This document shows positions 16,622 through 26,498 of a DNA stretch of 64,000 nt, one piece after another. The notes below the pieces were generated by a model. The model was not told the DNA's origin and did not search any database. It saw only the letters and a program-made list of their open reading frames with translations. Positions within the stretch are counted from its first letter, which is position 1; each line of letters begins with the position of its first letter. Made by a program: the position numbers and the translations under genes. Source of the DNA: Anatilimnocola floriformis (GTDB lineage Bacteria > Planctomycetota > Planctomycetia > Pirellulales > Pirellulaceae); NCBI RefSeq assembly GCF_024256385.1, contig NZ_JAMLFW010000002.1, forward strand, positions 2,046,001 to 2,110,000, read 5' to 3'.

Positions 16622-18223
16622 TTATCGGCGAGGAGGCCGACGGCCGCGATTGCCGCCGCCGCGATGTTCGGGGCGTTCGGAACGCATGCTCATGTTGCCT
16701 TCGATGAGGACGCCGACCGTTTCATTCCAGGTCGGAATCTTCTTGTGGGCATTCCCTTCGCCACCCTCTTCGTCGAGTTCGGCTTGGAGCATTTCATCGA
16801 CTTCGTCGTCCTCGGGGTTCACCGAGCGGCGCGGTTCGCGCTGCGGGCGACGCGACGAGGAAGGCGCGGGACGCTCCTCGACAAATCCGCCTTCAAAGTC
16901 TTCCTCGAGATCCGAATCGTCGGCATCGCGGGCAGGTGCATTGCGATCGGCGCCGCGTGCTGGCGGAGCGGAGCGAGCAGCTTCGGCACCTTCCTCACGA
17001 CGACCGCCTCGGCCGCGGCCACGACGACGGCGACGACGCGGGCCGCGATCCTCGCCATCTTCGCTGTCGCCAGGAGCGCGACGCGCGGGGCGATCTTCGC
17101 CGCGCGGCTCGTCGTGGTGCTCGCTGTCGCCATGTTCGTCATCAACGGGCGCCACTTCGGCGAACTCATCGTCGACGAAGGGTTCTTCGTAAGAGTCGGC
17201 CGGAGCATCGTGTTCGGCGGCACGAGGCGCGTGTTCGCTGCGGGCACCTTCTTCGTCGCGGTGACCACCGCGACGACGGCGACGACGACGGCGGCGAGGT
17301 TCGCCACCTTCTTCGTCGGCAGGCCGGTCAAAACCGAGGCGTTCTTCGCCGGCCGGGGCTTCGTCACCCAGCTCTTCGCGCGAGGGAATGAAATCATCCT
17401 CAAAATGTTCGGCGGCTGGTTCGGCGTGGGTATCGGCTGCCCAGCTTTCGTTCACCCCATCGCCAAAACCACGGCGGGGAGCGCTTTCGCGCGGTTGATT
17501 TTCACGCGAGGGGCTTTCGCGGCGCGGACGGCGGTCGTTTTCTTCACGGCGTCCTTCGGGGCGTTCATCGCGACCACGCGGACGATCGCCGCGGCTGCCG
17601 CGCTCGGATCGTTCGGCAGAAGAGCGCTCGGGGCGGTCATCACGCGAATCGCGGCGACCTTCAGGCCGTTGTTCGCGACCACGCGATTCGTTGCCACGAC
17701 CTTCGCTGCGCGGCTCGGCGCTGCGAGATTCGCCACGATCACGATCGCGGCCACGTTCAGGGCGATCCTGGCGTTCGGGGCGAGGCGTTTCAGCACGGGC
17801 TTCCGCGCGAGCGGGCGGCGCGAACAGATCGGCGGGGAGGTCATCCAGCGGCGGAGGAGCGGGCCGAGCAGGAGCTGGTGCGGCCGGTGGCGGAGGAGGC
17901 GAAAACGCGACTGGAGGTTCAGGAATCGGCTCCGGTTCGGGCTCGGGTTCCGGCTGAGCCACGCTCAAGCCGAGCATGCCAGCGAGCTTGCCCCAGTGGC
18001 CCGAAGTTTTGGCGGGCTTCTTCGCAGCAGGCTTGGCCGGTTCGGCGGCTGGAGCAGCGGCTTCGGGGGCTGCAGCAGTTGCAGCGCTCACGATTGGCGG
18101 CGACGGCACTTCTGCGGCCAATTCGCTAGCGGTTTCGGCCGCGGGCTTTTGTGGCGACGCGGTGGCCAGGCCGATGCTTTCGAGAAGCGAGGACCAGTGA
18201 TCTTTTCGTGGTGTTTCAGCCAT
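16622..18223 (-). CDS. Highly charged disordered protein with Arg-rich blocks
   Basis: A 533-residue protein of unknown function. Most of it is low-complexity: Ala/Pro/Glu-rich at about 15-150, then Arg/Asp/Glu/Ser-rich with two runs of consecutive arginines (near RRRRRRRRRRGGHRDEE and RRRRRRGRGRGGRREE). Two short ordered elements flank the disordered middle: an N-terminal DHWSSLLESIGLA and later HWGKLAGMLGLSV, and a C-terminal KIPTWNETVGVLIEGNMSMR. The last resembles a motif I recall from other planctomycete proteins of unknown function. The Arg/Gly-rich blocks suggest RNA or ribosome binding, by analogy only. The ATG at 18223 (MAETPRKD) is chosen over the longer 18310 start, whose extra residues look non-coding. 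Confidence 0.78.
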   Translation of the reverse strand: MAETPRKDHWSSLLESIGLATASPQKPAAETASELAAEVPSPPIVSAATAAAPEAAAPAAEPAKPAAKKPAKTSGHWGKLAGMLGLSVAQPEPEPEPEPIPEPPVAFSPPPPPAAPAPARPAPPPLDDLPADLFAPPARAEARAETPRPERQDRPERGRDRDRGESRSAEPRSEGRGNESRGREQRPEGRRDSRDDRPERSSAERSERGSRGDRPRGRDERPEGRREENDRRPRRESPSRENQPRESAPRRGFGDGVNESWAADTHAEPAAEHFEDDFIPSREELGDEAPAGEERLGFDRPADEEGGEPRRRRRRRRRGGHRDEEGARSEHAPRAAEHDAPADSYEEPFVDDEFAEVAPVDDEHGDSEHHDEPRGEDRPARRAPGDSEDGEDRGPRRRRRRGRGRGGRREEGAEAARSAPPARGADRNAPARDADDSDLEEDFEGGFVEERPAPSSSRRPQREPRRSVNPEDDEVDEMLQAELDEEGGEGNAHKKIPTWNETVGVLIEGNMSMRSERPEHRGGGNRGRRPPRR

Positions 18224-18342
18224 GCCCGTGATACAGTTCAATAAGGAGAAGACGCAAACAAGCCGTTCAATATAATGGTTAGCTGGCGCGGTGGAAAGTC
18301 GTTTCCTCACTTAATCTTGCGCTTTATCGGTACGCTCGATCC

Positions 18343-19368
18343 ATGTTCCCCAAGTTCTCGTATGGCGGGTTTGGCGTGCTCATTGCAGCCTTGCTGCTGG
18401 CCCGTTTTTCGGCTGCCGCCGAGCCCGAGCGATTCAGCCAGACCCAGCCGCACATGGGCGTGGAGTTCGAAGTCATTGTCTACGCGGTCGATGATTCGGC
18501 GGCGAAAAATGCGATCGCGGCCGCTTTTCAGCGGATTGCCGAGCTCGACAAGAAGCTCAGCGACTACAGCCTGACCAGCGAACTTTCGCTGTTGAGCGGT
18601 GCCTCGCCGACGGCGGAACCGGTAAAGCTAAGCGATGATCTGTTCACGGTACTGCACGCAGCCCAGCTGATGGCGGTTGAGTCGGATGGGGCCTTTGATG
18701 TCACCATCGGCCCACTGACGAAGCTCTGGCGGCGGGCGCGCCGGCAAAAAGAACTGCCTGATGCCGAACTGCTGAAGCAAGCCTTCGCCGCCGTTGGCCA
18801 TCGTAATTTGGTCGTTGATTCGCGGGCAACAACGGCTTTGTTGAAGAAACCTGGCATGCGTCTCGACCTGGGGGCGATCGCCAAGGGATTTGCCGCCGAT
18901 GAAGCCCTCGCCGTGCTGCAGAAGCAAGGATTCAAACAAGCACTGGTCCGCGCGAGCGGCGATATCGCCGCCGGCGAGCCACCGCCGCAGGAATCAGGCT
19001 GGAAGGTCGGTCTCGCGCCGCTCAATCCCGACGATCCGCCGACGGTCTTCGTTTCGCTGCGTAACCAGGCCGTTTCGACCTCGGGTGAAGCGCGGCAGCA
19101 TCTTGTCGTTAACGGCAAGCGATACTCGCACCTGATCGACCCGCGGACCGGTCAGCCCACGACCGGCCGCACAAGCGTCACCGTCATCGGGCCCCGCGGC
19201 ATCGATACCGACAGCCTCGATTCGGCCATTGCGATTCTTGGACCCGAGAAAGGGCTAAAACTCATCGCCGGCCGGAAGGATACGCACGCCTACATCGTTA
19301 CCGCTGATGATGACGGCGGAAATGTGCGGACGCTGATGTCGCCGGGATTTCCGCACGTACAAGATTAA
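18343..19368 (+). CDS. apbE: FAD:protein FMN transferase
   Basis: A 341-residue exported ApbE-family enzyme that covalently attaches FMN to threonine of target flavoproteins such as NqrB, NqrC or RnfG, using FAD. It carries an N-terminal signal peptide (about 1-27). Family motifs are FDVTIGPLTKLWRR, RLDLGAIAKGFAADEAL (FAD/Mg region, about 168-184), TSGEARQHLVVNGKRYSHLID and the Mg-binding DTDSLDSAIAILG near the C-terminus (usual form is TADALATALF). All the main elements are present, so it should be active. No nqr or rnf genes are visible within this window. Confidence 0.93.
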   Translation: MFPKFSYGGFGVLIAALLLARFSAAAEPERFSQTQPHMGVEFEVIVYAVDDSAAKNAIAAAFQRIAELDKKLSDYSLTSELSLLSGASPTAEPVKLSDDLFTVLHAAQLMAVESDGAFDVTIGPLTKLWRRARRQKELPDAELLKQAFAAVGHRNLVVDSRATTALLKKPGMRLDLGAIAKGFAADEALAVLQKQGFKQALVRASGDIAAGEPPPQESGWKVGLAPLNPDDPPTVFVSLRNQAVSTSGEARQHLVVNGKRYSHLIDPRTGQPTTGRTSVTVIGPRGIDTDSLDSAIAILGPEKGLKLIAGRKDTHAYIVTADDDGGNVRTLMSPGFPHVQD

Positions 19369-19407
19369 GGTGGCAAGTAATGAGATCGCCGTTACTTACG
19401 TCGCCGT

Positions 19408-19498
19408 CGTAGGGCGGACCATTGGTCCGTCCAAGACGCGGTACCCGGTTAGGTTTGCTCAACTCGCGCCCCCGAACGGACCAATGGTCCGTCCTACG
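19408..19498. repeat. Inverted repeat of the GGACCATTGGTCC family
   Basis: The left arm (19408-19430) and right arm (19476-19498) are reverse complements with few mismatches: CGTAGGGCGGACC... and ...GGTCCGTCCTACG. Each arm also contains its own 13-base near-palindrome, GGACCATTGGTCC or GGACCAATGGTCC. The same core recurs at 55316-55407. It looks like a REP/MITE-like intergenic element without coding potential, between apbE and metG. Confidence 0.7.
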
Positions 19499-19620
19499 AA
19501 AAGCAACCGGCACAATCTGGGTGTGAACCTGCCGGGAGTGGACGGCCTCCATTACAATTGGCGTCCACGCAGTATTTACGCTGCTGCTGCGCAGTAATTT
19601 ACGCTCGCGAATTGAAAAGG

Positions 19621-21702
19621 ATGAAGTCGTTCGTGAACCACCCCGCTCGCATTCTCGTTACGTCGGCGCTGCCGTATGCCAATGGGCCGATCCACATCGG
19701 GCATCTGGTCGAGTACATCCAGACCGACATTTGGGTCCGCTTTCAAAAGTTGTCGGGCCGCCGCTGCGTTTATGTCTGTGCTGACGATACGCACGGCACG
19801 GCGATCATGATCAGTGCGCGCAAGGCCGGCATTTCCGAAGAAGCGTTCATCGCCCGCGTGAATGAAGAGCACCAGCGCGACTTTGCTGGCTTTCAAATTC
19901 AGTTCGACAACTACGGCAGCACCAACTGCCCCGAGAACCGCGAGCTGTGCGGCATCTTTTGGAAGAAACTGCGCGACGCCGGGCTGATCAAAGAGAAGAG
20001 CATCAACCAGCTCTACGACGTGACGGCAGGGACGTTTCTGGCCGATCGTTTCGTGAAGGGAACCTGCCCAGTTTGCAAATCGCCCAACCAGTACGGCGAT
20101 AATTGCGATAAGTGCACGGCCACCTACACCCCGGCCGATCTCATTGATCCGGTGAGCACGCTCAGCGGCACGAAGCCGGAGATTCGCTCGGCGACGCACC
20201 TATTCGTCGAGCTCGAAAAGTTGCACGGCTTTCTTCACGACTGGACGCAGTCGGGCGAGCACCTGCAGTCGGAAGTGGCCAACTACTTGAAGGGGCACTT
20301 TCTCGGCGACGAGCTGCGCGACTGGGACGTGAGCCGGCCCGCCCCGTACTTCGGCTTTGAAATTCCCGATTCGCCCGGCAACTACTGGTATGTGTGGTTT
20401 GACGCGCCCATCGGGTATATCGCCAGCACCTGGCAATGGTGCAAGACGCACGGCGAGCAGCTGGCCGATTGGTGGCAGTCAGCCGATTGCGAAGTGCATC
20501 ACTTCATCGGCAAGGACATTCAATACTTCCACACGCTCTTTTGGCCCGGCATGCTCAAGACGGCGGGTTACAACCTGCCGGAGCAGGTACACATCCACGG
20601 ATTCTTGACCGTGGGTGGTGAGAAGATGAGCAAGAGCAAAGGAACCTTCGTCCGCGCCGCGACGTTCCTCAAGCATCTCGATCCGGCAGCGCTCCGTTAT
20701 TACTACGCGAGCAAGCTCGGCCCGCGATTGGACGATCTCGATCTGAATCCAGACGAATTCATCGACAAGGTGAATAGCGATCTCGTCGGCAAGGTCGTGA
20801 ACCTCGCCAGCCGGACGGCGAAATTCGTTTTGGAAAAAGGCTTGTCGGAAAAGTATCCCGACGACGGTGGGCTCTTCGCACAAGGAGCTGCAGCCGGCGC
20901 TGCGATTGCCGAGGCGTATCAGAATTGCGACTTTGCTCGCGCGACGCGACTCATCATGGAACTCGCCGATCGGGCCAATCCCTATATCGATACGCAAGCG
21001 CCGTGGAAGCTCGCCAAGGATCCAGCCAAGGCCAGCGATGTGCGCGATGTTTGCACGGTTGGTCTAAATTTGTTCCGGCAACTCGTCGTCTATCTCACGC
21101 CGATTCTGCCGAAGCTGGCCGAAGAAGTCGGTCAGTTGCTGAACGAGCCGATTACCGGTTGGGAGCAGTCGCAACAACCGCTCATTGGCAGCAAGATTCA
21201 ACCGTACGCTCACCTTTTTAAACGAGTCGAGAAGAAAGATTTCGAAGCCATGATCGAAGAAGAAAAAGTTGCGGCTGCGGCCATCGAAGCTGCGAACGCG
21301 CCTGCCAGCACTGCTCCCGCCGCTGCTCCGCAAGACACGGCTGCCGCGCTCGAAGCCGAACCGCTCCTGACCGAACAGATCAGCATCGACGACTTCACGA
21401 AAGTCGACCTGCGCGTGGCCCGCGTGCTCGAAGCCAGCGAAGTGCCGGAAGCCAAGAAGCTGCTCAAGCTCAAGCTGAGCATGGGTGGCGGCGTTGAACG
21501 ACAAGTCTTCGCCGGCATCAAAGCTGCGTACAAGCCGGAACAACTCGTCGGCCGGTTGGTCATCATGGTCGCCAATCTCGCGCCGCGACAAATGAAGTTC
21601 GGTTTAAGTGAAGGGATGGTAACGGCCTGCGGACCTGGTGGCGCGGAAGTGTTTCTGCTCGCGCTCGACGAAGGCGCCACGCCTGGCATGCGCGTGCACT
21701 AG
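19621..21702 (+). CDS. metG: Methionine--tRNA ligase
   Basis: A 693-residue cytosolic enzyme that charges tRNA-Met. The class I signatures are HIGH at 25-28 ([11 protein letters not shown]) and KMSKS at about 335-339. A zinc knuckle with [17 protein letters not shown] (about 144-160) marks the metG1 form. The C-terminal part (about 585-693), starting [19 protein letters not shown], is the OB-fold tRNA-binding domain that dimerises the protein; an Ala-rich linker precedes it. The ATG at 19621 is preferred over an upstream start at 19558 because family members begin a few residues before [12 protein letters not shown]. It is convergent with the CHAT gene. Confidence 0.97.
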   Translation: MKSFVNHPARILVTSALPYANGPIHIGHLVEYIQTDIWVRFQKLSGRRCVYVCADDTHGTAIMISARKAGISEEAFIARVNEEHQRDFAGFQIQFDNYGSTNCPENRELCGIFWKKLRDAGLIKEKSINQLYDVTAGTFLADRFVKGTCPVCKSPNQYGDNCDKCTATYTPADLIDPVSTLSGTKPEIRSATHLFVELEKLHGFLHDWTQSGEHLQSEVANYLKGHFLGDELRDWDVSRPAPYFGFEIPDSPGNYWYVWFDAPIGYIASTWQWCKTHGEQLADWWQSADCEVHHFIGKDIQYFHTLFWPGMLKTAGYNLPEQVHIHGFLTVGGEKMSKSKGTFVRAATFLKHLDPAALRYYYASKLGPRLDDLDLNPDEFIDKVNSDLVGKVVNLASRTAKFVLEKGLSEKYPDDGGLFAQGAAAGAAIAEAYQNCDFARATRLIMELADRANPYIDTQAPWKLAKDPAKASDVRDVCTVGLNLFRQLVVYLTPILPKLAEEVGQLLNEPITGWEQSQQPLIGSKIQPYAHLFKRVEKKDFEAMIEEEKVAAAAIEAANAPASTAPAAAPQDTAAALEAEPLLTEQISIDDFTKVDLRVARVLEASEVPEAKKLLKLKLSMGGGVERQVFAGIKAAYKPEQLVGRLVIMVANLAPRQMKFGLSEGMVTACGPGGAEVFLLALDEGATPGMRVH

Positions 21703-21722
21703 AACTCGCCGATTGTTGTCCG

Positions 21723-21802
21723 ATCAGCCGCCAGGCGCTAGCCTCCGGCTTCTCACGGTAATTATTGAGAAGAGAGCCGGAGGCTAACGCTCTGCGGCTG
21801 AT
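21723..21802. repeat. Long imperfect inverted repeat between convergent genes
   Basis: Outer arms ATCAGCCG (21723-21730) and CGGCTGAT (21795-21802), middle arms GCTAGCCTCCGGCT and AGCCGGAGGCTAACGC, and inner TTCTC/GAGAA pair across a short AT-rich loop. The gene ends on both sides converge here (metG at 21702, CHAT gene at 21826), so the folded RNA may act as a bidirectional terminator; this function is inference. It may also be a mobile REP-like element. Confidence 0.65.
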
Positions 21803-21825
21803 TTCGTCACTCGCTACTCAGCGGT

Positions 21826-24800
21826 CTAGTTCGCGCCGATTAAAACGAGCGGCGCCCAAAAGTACGGATGTTCGAATTCGCTTTGCTTGCGGAGCGAACG
21901 CTTGGCGTCACGCAGGCACACGCCATAGCTGAACTCAGATTTTTGCCAATCCTTGGCGACGTCGGCGGCGAAGTAGCTGAGGAGCACGGCCGAGGCTTTG
22001 TCGTCGACCAGCCAGTTGTTGGCGACGACGCGCTTGCTGCCAGCGCCGAGGAAGCCGCGCGACAACGACCAAACACCTTCGGCCCGTTGCGTGGGACCGG
22101 CGTTCGTTTGGCAAGCGCTGAGCAAGGCCAATTCGCATTGCGATAAGTCGAGGGAATAGATTTCGGCCAGCGTGAGATAGCCGTCACTCGTGCCGACACT
22201 GCCGTCGGCTGGTTTTGCTAAGGCAAGCGCGCCGAAGAAGTTGCCATTGCGATTATCGACCAGGCCGTGGCAGGCGAAGTGAATCAGCTGTTTGCCGACG
22301 ATCGATTTTCGCACGGCATCTTCGGTCGCTTGCGGGCCGGTTAGTTTCGTTGCGGCAAAACCGACTTTGCCGAGCCATTGGCAGAGCCAGTTCGATTCGA
22401 GTTCGGTGTGCGGCAGATCAGCCAGTTGTCCGCCGGCGGAGCGGAAGCGTTCACCGGCCGTCAGCGAACTGCCACGCGAACTGGCGACCATCGCCGTCAG
22501 GGCTGAGGTCTGCGGCCGGCTGACCGACAGGACGGCTGGCGAGGCAGCCTTGGTCATCGCGGCTGCGTTTCGCCGGAGCGTGGTGAAAACGTTGATCGAA
22601 GGCGTGTAGGTGATCGGTGGGCAGGAATCGAGAGCGAACTTCACTTCGCCTTCATTGTCGGTCACGAGAGCTTCGAACGGACACAGACAGATCGCACCGT
22701 CGGGTACAACGACCCACGATTCATAGCCGTTGGTCAGCAGCTTCTCGCGATACTTCGCGGGCACGAGCACATCCCACAGCACGCGCAGATCGGCATACAA
22801 GCCGCTCGCTTCCTTGCGGTTTTGCAGTTTAAAGAGCATGCCGTCGCGATACTTGTTGGCCGCGCTCCCCAGCATTACTTTTTGAATCGCTTCGTGATGC
22901 AGAATGCCTGCTTTCGTGCCGAGCGCTTGGGCTTGTGTCTCATCAAGTTTCAGTTCGTGCAGTTCGGCCGAGCTGCCATCGATGCACAGAATATAGGAAT
23001 GAGTTTCGCCGGCGAAAAAGACGAGGGCCAATCCTTTTTGGTCGCGCAGCGTTCGCTGAAATTGCCGCAGATGCGTGGTGGAAGTCGAAGCCGACAGCAA
23101 TCGGCGATAGACTTCGCTCGACGTGCGAGCTTCGCGATGAAGGGCATAGAGTTGATCGCGAGTGGCGGAGATTTTCGCGGCGATCGTTTCTTGTTCTTGC
23201 TGGCTGAGCGACGGCGTGAGCTGTTTTTCGAGCCGGGCGATTTCGCTTTGCAGTTGGCTGGTTCGATCGGCGAATTGCTTTTTCTCTTCCGGCGAACGGG
23301 CTGCGAACAAATCGGAGCCGCTGCAGTTGAGCTCGTCGATCAGCGAACGAGCGCGGCAGCGATCGATGACCGTCAGGCACTCATCGAGATCGGCTGCGGC
23401 TCCTTGTTCGAATTGCCACGTTAGCATGCATTCAAAAACTTCAAGACTCTCCTCAAAAGCATCGGCCCGTTCATGTTCGGCGCCGGCGCTACGGACGCGG
23501 ACTTCTTCGGCGCTGTTGATGGCTTTGCGCAGATCGGCGAGAGCTTCGGATTTATTACCTTCTTTGCGGTGGATGCGAGCCCGCAAGAAGTAAGCGTCGA
23601 GCATTGACTTGGGCGAGGCCCGCGTCGATTCGTGAATCTGCAACGCATCGTCGACCAGATCGAGCGCGGCTTCGTCTTTGCCCTGCGCGAGGGCGATTTC
23701 GGCGCGGAACTGCAGAATGTTCGCATACTCGACGTGCAACTTTCCGAGCCGGGAAACAACGAGCTGCTGCGCGACGAGGCATTGTTCTTCGGCTTCGGCG
23801 GGCTTCTTGCTGTTGAGGAGCAGGCCGGCCAGAGACATGCGGGCCGTGGCATGAAAGAGCGATTCCACGCCACGATCCCATTTCGAATAGATGTCGATCG
23901 CCTCACGCAGCAGAGCCGTTGCCTGATCGTAGTTTTTGTCCATGCGCTCGACGTGAGCGAGGGCCTTCAGCGTACTGGCATATTCGGGATGTTTCTTACC
24001 AAACAGGCCGATGATTTCGCGCTGAGCTTCGGCGATCAACTCGCGGGCTTCGGCAATGCGATTGGAGCCAGACAAGATGTTGGCCAAGCCAATCTGAGAG
24101 TTGGTGGCTTCGCCGAGATCGAGTTTTTTAGAAATGGCAATCACCCGGCGATGCATCACTTCGGCTTCGCCCAAGCGTCCTTCTTCTTCGTAGAGCTGCG
24201 CGAGGTTACTAAGGACCAGGCCCATGCCGCGGCTGTCGGGACCCGAGCGCTTTTCGATCAGCGCGAGCAAGGCACGCATCGCGGCTTCGGCTTCGGAACG
24301 ACGGCCGACGTGAAACAAGTTGTGGGCCAGCAGCCGCCGAGCATCGATCAAGTGCGGAGTGGAGGTTTTCTCCAAGATTGCCACCGACCGCTGGGCTGTC
24401 GAGATCGCATTCGCAAAATCTCCAGCCGAGTGATAGGCCTGAATCAGATTCAGCATGCGAATGCCCGCGGTCGTGGAGTTGGCTCCTTCGAGCCGTTCCA
24501 TCACCGCGATGGGTAGCTTGGCGTGCTCGATTGCCTCGTCGTATTTGCCGAGGCCCATCTCGGCATAGCTCAGCACGTGATAGGCGAAGCTCAGGTCTGG
24601 AGAATCTTTCTGCGGCATGACCTGGAGCGCGCCGTTGCTCAGTTTGATCGCCTCGGGATAGCGATTCAAATTGTTCAGGGCGCAGGCTTGTGAAACTGAC
24701 AGGCGAGCCGTCGCGGAATGCTCGGCACCTAGTTCGTGCTCGGCGATCTTGCGGGCAGCGCCGTAGCAGGACTCGGCTCGCTTCATGTCCCAGATTTCAA

Positions 24801-25044
24801 ACGCCAGCTCCCCGACCCATTCCAGCAGTTCCAGTCGTTTTCGCGAATCGCCGAGCTGGCGCACGAGCTCTTCCATCCGCGGCAAGGCCGCCCGGATGTC
24901 CGCTTCGCGGCCGAGGCGTTTGGCCTCGTTGACACGGTCCTCGAACGGCAGGAGAGCTTGCAGAATATCGTTGTCATCAGCGCGGGCTGCGGCGGGCAGA
25001 GCAAAATAGCTAAGCACAGCAAGCAGGAGTGTTGTTCGCCACAT
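21826..25044 (-). CDS. Secreted TPR protein with CHAT protease domain
   Basis: A 1072-residue protein. The N-terminal signal peptide (about 1-22, ARADD) is followed by roughly a dozen tetratricopeptide-like helical repeats (about 30-560), a helical linker with coiled coil (about 570-690), and a C-terminal CHAT domain (about 740-1072). The caspase-like dyad is present: H926 in LIHFACHG and C978 in ALLSACQTNAG. The ending YFWAPLVLIG is typical of CHAT domains. CHAT proteases cleave protein partners that the TPR part or a partner binds; targets are unknown here. The ATG at 25044 is chosen because it gives a signal peptide and a GAGG sequence lies upstream; the longer 25269 start has 75 residues without coding character. 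No protein substrate gene is adjacent, so it is probably a stand-alone gene. Confidence 0.9.
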   Translation of the reverse strand: MWRTTLLLAVLSYFALPAAARADDNDILQALLPFEDRVNEAKRLGREADIRAALPRMEELVRQLGDSRKRLELLEWVGELAFEIWDMKRAESCYGAARKIAEHELGAEHSATARLSVSQACALNNLNRYPEAIKLSNGALQVMPQKDSPDLSFAYHVLSYAEMGLGKYDEAIEHAKLPIAVMERLEGANSTTAGIRMLNLIQAYHSAGDFANAISTAQRSVAILEKTSTPHLIDARRLLAHNLFHVGRRSEAEAAMRALLALIEKRSGPDSRGMGLVLSNLAQLYEEEGRLGEAEVMHRRVIAISKKLDLGEATNSQIGLANILSGSNRIAEARELIAEAQREIIGLFGKKHPEYASTLKALAHVERMDKNYDQATALLREAIDIYSKWDRGVESLFHATARMSLAGLLLNSKKPAEAEEQCLVAQQLVVSRLGKLHVEYANILQFRAEIALAQGKDEAALDLVDDALQIHESTRASPKSMLDAYFLRARIHRKEGNKSEALADLRKAINSAEEVRVRSAGAEHERADAFEESLEVFECMLTWQFEQGAAADLDECLTVIDRCRARSLIDELNCSGSDLFAARSPEEKKQFADRTSQLQSEIARLEKQLTPSLSQQEQETIAAKISATRDQLYALHREARTSSEVYRRLLSASTSTTHLRQFQRTLRDQKGLALVFFAGETHSYILCIDGSSAELHELKLDETQAQALGTKAGILHHEAIQKVMLGSAANKYRDGMLFKLQNRKEASGLYADLRVLWDVLVPAKYREKLLTNGYESWVVVPDGAICLCPFEALVTDNEGEVKFALDSCPPITYTPSINVFTTLRRNAAAMTKAASPAVLSVSRPQTSALTAMVASSRGSSLTAGERFRSAGGQLADLPHTELESNWLCQWLGKVGFAATKLTGPQATEDAVRKSIVGKQLIHFACHGLVDNRNGNFFGALALAKPADGSVGTSDGYLTLAEIYSLDLSQCELALLSACQTNAGPTQRAEGVWSLSRGFLGAGSKRVVANNWLVDDKASAVLLSYFAADVAKDWQKSEFSYGVCLRDAKRSLRKQSEFEHPYFWAPLVLIGAN

Positions 25045-25353
25045 AAGAGCCTCGGGCAGGGATGTGCGCAGATGATGGTTGCCAGACATACAACCAGTAC
25101 GGAGAGGTGTGACACCATTCTCAGGGCCAAAATCGGTGGGTGCAAGAAAAAGCATCGCTCCCTCGTTATGGGTGCGCCCTGGATTGCTGTTTCCGCGCCG
25201 CCAGCATTTTCCTACAGTCCGGTTCTGGGGCACCCGGCCGGCGCGAAAGCCCCCTGACGAATTACCCATTTTCCCTGGTACATTGCAGATTGGCCTCGGT
25301 TTTGCCGGTTCTGCCTTTTGTCCTCGGTCCTATCACATTTGCTGACCCCCTCC

Positions 25354-26265
25354 ATGACTGGTTACTCCCTCACGCACTTGAAGCAGCTCGAAGCGGAGAG
25401 CATTCACATCATCCGCGAGGTTGCTGCCGAGTTCGAAAACCCGGTGATGCTCTATTCGATCGGCAAGGACTCGGCGTGCATGGTCCGCCTGGCCCAGAAG
25501 GCGTTTTATCCCGCCAAACCGCCGTTCCCGCTGATGCACGTCGATACGACGTGGAAGTTTCGCGAGATGTACGCCCTGCGCGACAACTACGTTGCCAAGG
25601 AGCTGGGCCTGAAGCTGATCGTGCACGTCAACGAGGACGGCGTGCGACAAGGGATTAACCCAATTACGCACGGCAGCAAGAAGCACACTGATATCATGAA
25701 AACCGAGGGCTTGAAGCAAGCTCTCAACAAGTATCGCTTCGATGCGGCCTTTGGTGGTGCTCGCCGCGACGAAGAGAAGTCGCGGGCCAAGGAACGAGTC
25801 TTTTCGTTCCGCGATGAATTCCATCGCTGGGACCCGAAGAACCAACGGCCTGAATTGTGGAATCTCTACAACACCAAGGTCAACAAGAACGAAAGTATCC
25901 GCGTCTTCCCGATCTCGAACTGGACCGAACTCGACGTGTGGCAATACATCCACCTCGAGAACATTCCGATCGTGCCGCTGTACTTCGCGAAAGAGCGGCC
26001 CATCGTCTATCGCGATGGCACGATGATCATGGTTGACGACGACCGGCTACCGCTGAAGGAAGGCGAGAAGCCCGAAATGCGCAAAGTGCGATTCCGAACA
26101 CTCGGTTGCTATCCGCTCTCGGGTGCCGTTGATTCGAACGCGACGACGTTGCCGGAGATCATTCAGGAAATGTTGCTAACGACGTTCTCGGAACGCCAAG
26201 GACGTTTGATCGACAGCGATGAAGCGGGGTCGATGGAGAAGAAGAAAAAAGAAGGGTACTTCTAA
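25354..26265 (+). CDS. cysD: Sulfate adenylyltransferase subunit 2
   Basis: A 303-residue cytosolic enzyme that forms adenosine 5'-phosphosulfate from ATP and sulfate, together with the CysN GTPase. The PP-loop signature [14 protein letters not shown] (about 31-44) is present, followed by [31 protein letters not shown] and [21 protein letters not shown], all typical of CysD. The C-terminal [27 protein letters not shown] ends the family-normal sequence. The ATG at 25354 is chosen over an upstream TTG at 25318. The partner gene follows after a 233-base repeat-rich gap. Confidence 0.96.
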   Translation: MTGYSLTHLKQLEAESIHIIREVAAEFENPVMLYSIGKDSACMVRLAQKAFYPAKPPFPLMHVDTTWKFREMYALRDNYVAKELGLKLIVHVNEDGVRQGINPITHGSKKHTDIMKTEGLKQALNKYRFDAAFGGARRDEEKSRAKERVFSFRDEFHRWDPKNQRPELWNLYNTKVNKNESIRVFPISNWTELDVWQYIHLENIPIVPLYFAKERPIVYRDGTMIMVDDDRLPLKEGEKPEMRKVRFRTLGCYPLSGAVDSNATTLPEIIQEMLLTTFSERQGRLIDSDEAGSMEKKKKEGYF

Positions 26266-26280
26266 GCCGTGTGTCCTTAG

Positions 26281-26396
26281 CCACCAGCTTTAGCTGGTGG
26301 GCCCGGCCCTGAGAACGACCGGCTTTAGCCATCTTCGTCAGGTCATGGCTAAAGCCGATTAGTCGAGCATCGCAAACCACCGGCTAAAGCCGGTGG
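26281..26396. repeat. Cluster of three perfect hairpins between cysD and cysN
   Basis: Hairpin 1 is CCACCAGCT/AGCTGGTGG (26281-26300, 9-bp stem, 2-base loop). Hairpin 2 has 13-bp perfect arms CGGCTTTAGCCAT (26320-26332) and ATGGCTAAAGCCG (26345-26357). Hairpin 3 is CCACCGGC/GCCGGTGG around TAAA (26377-26396). All share a GGCTTTAGCC/GGCTAAAGCC-like core, so they are copies or fragments of one REP-like family inserted between two genes that act together. Confidence 0.75.
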
Positions 26397-26498
26397 CGAA
26401 CAAGAAAAACAACAGACAATACTCACCAGCAACGGCGAACCTTTGAAACGACCAGGTTCTCCTATCCACGGAATCTTCGATTTCGAGATTAAATATCC

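Noticed and set aside
16586-18244. 552-codon plus-strand frame opposite the charged protein
   Set aside because: The reverse frame of an Arg/Glu-rich gene gives Ala/Arg/Thr-rich nonsense without a start signal; the minus-strand protein has ordered conserved ends.
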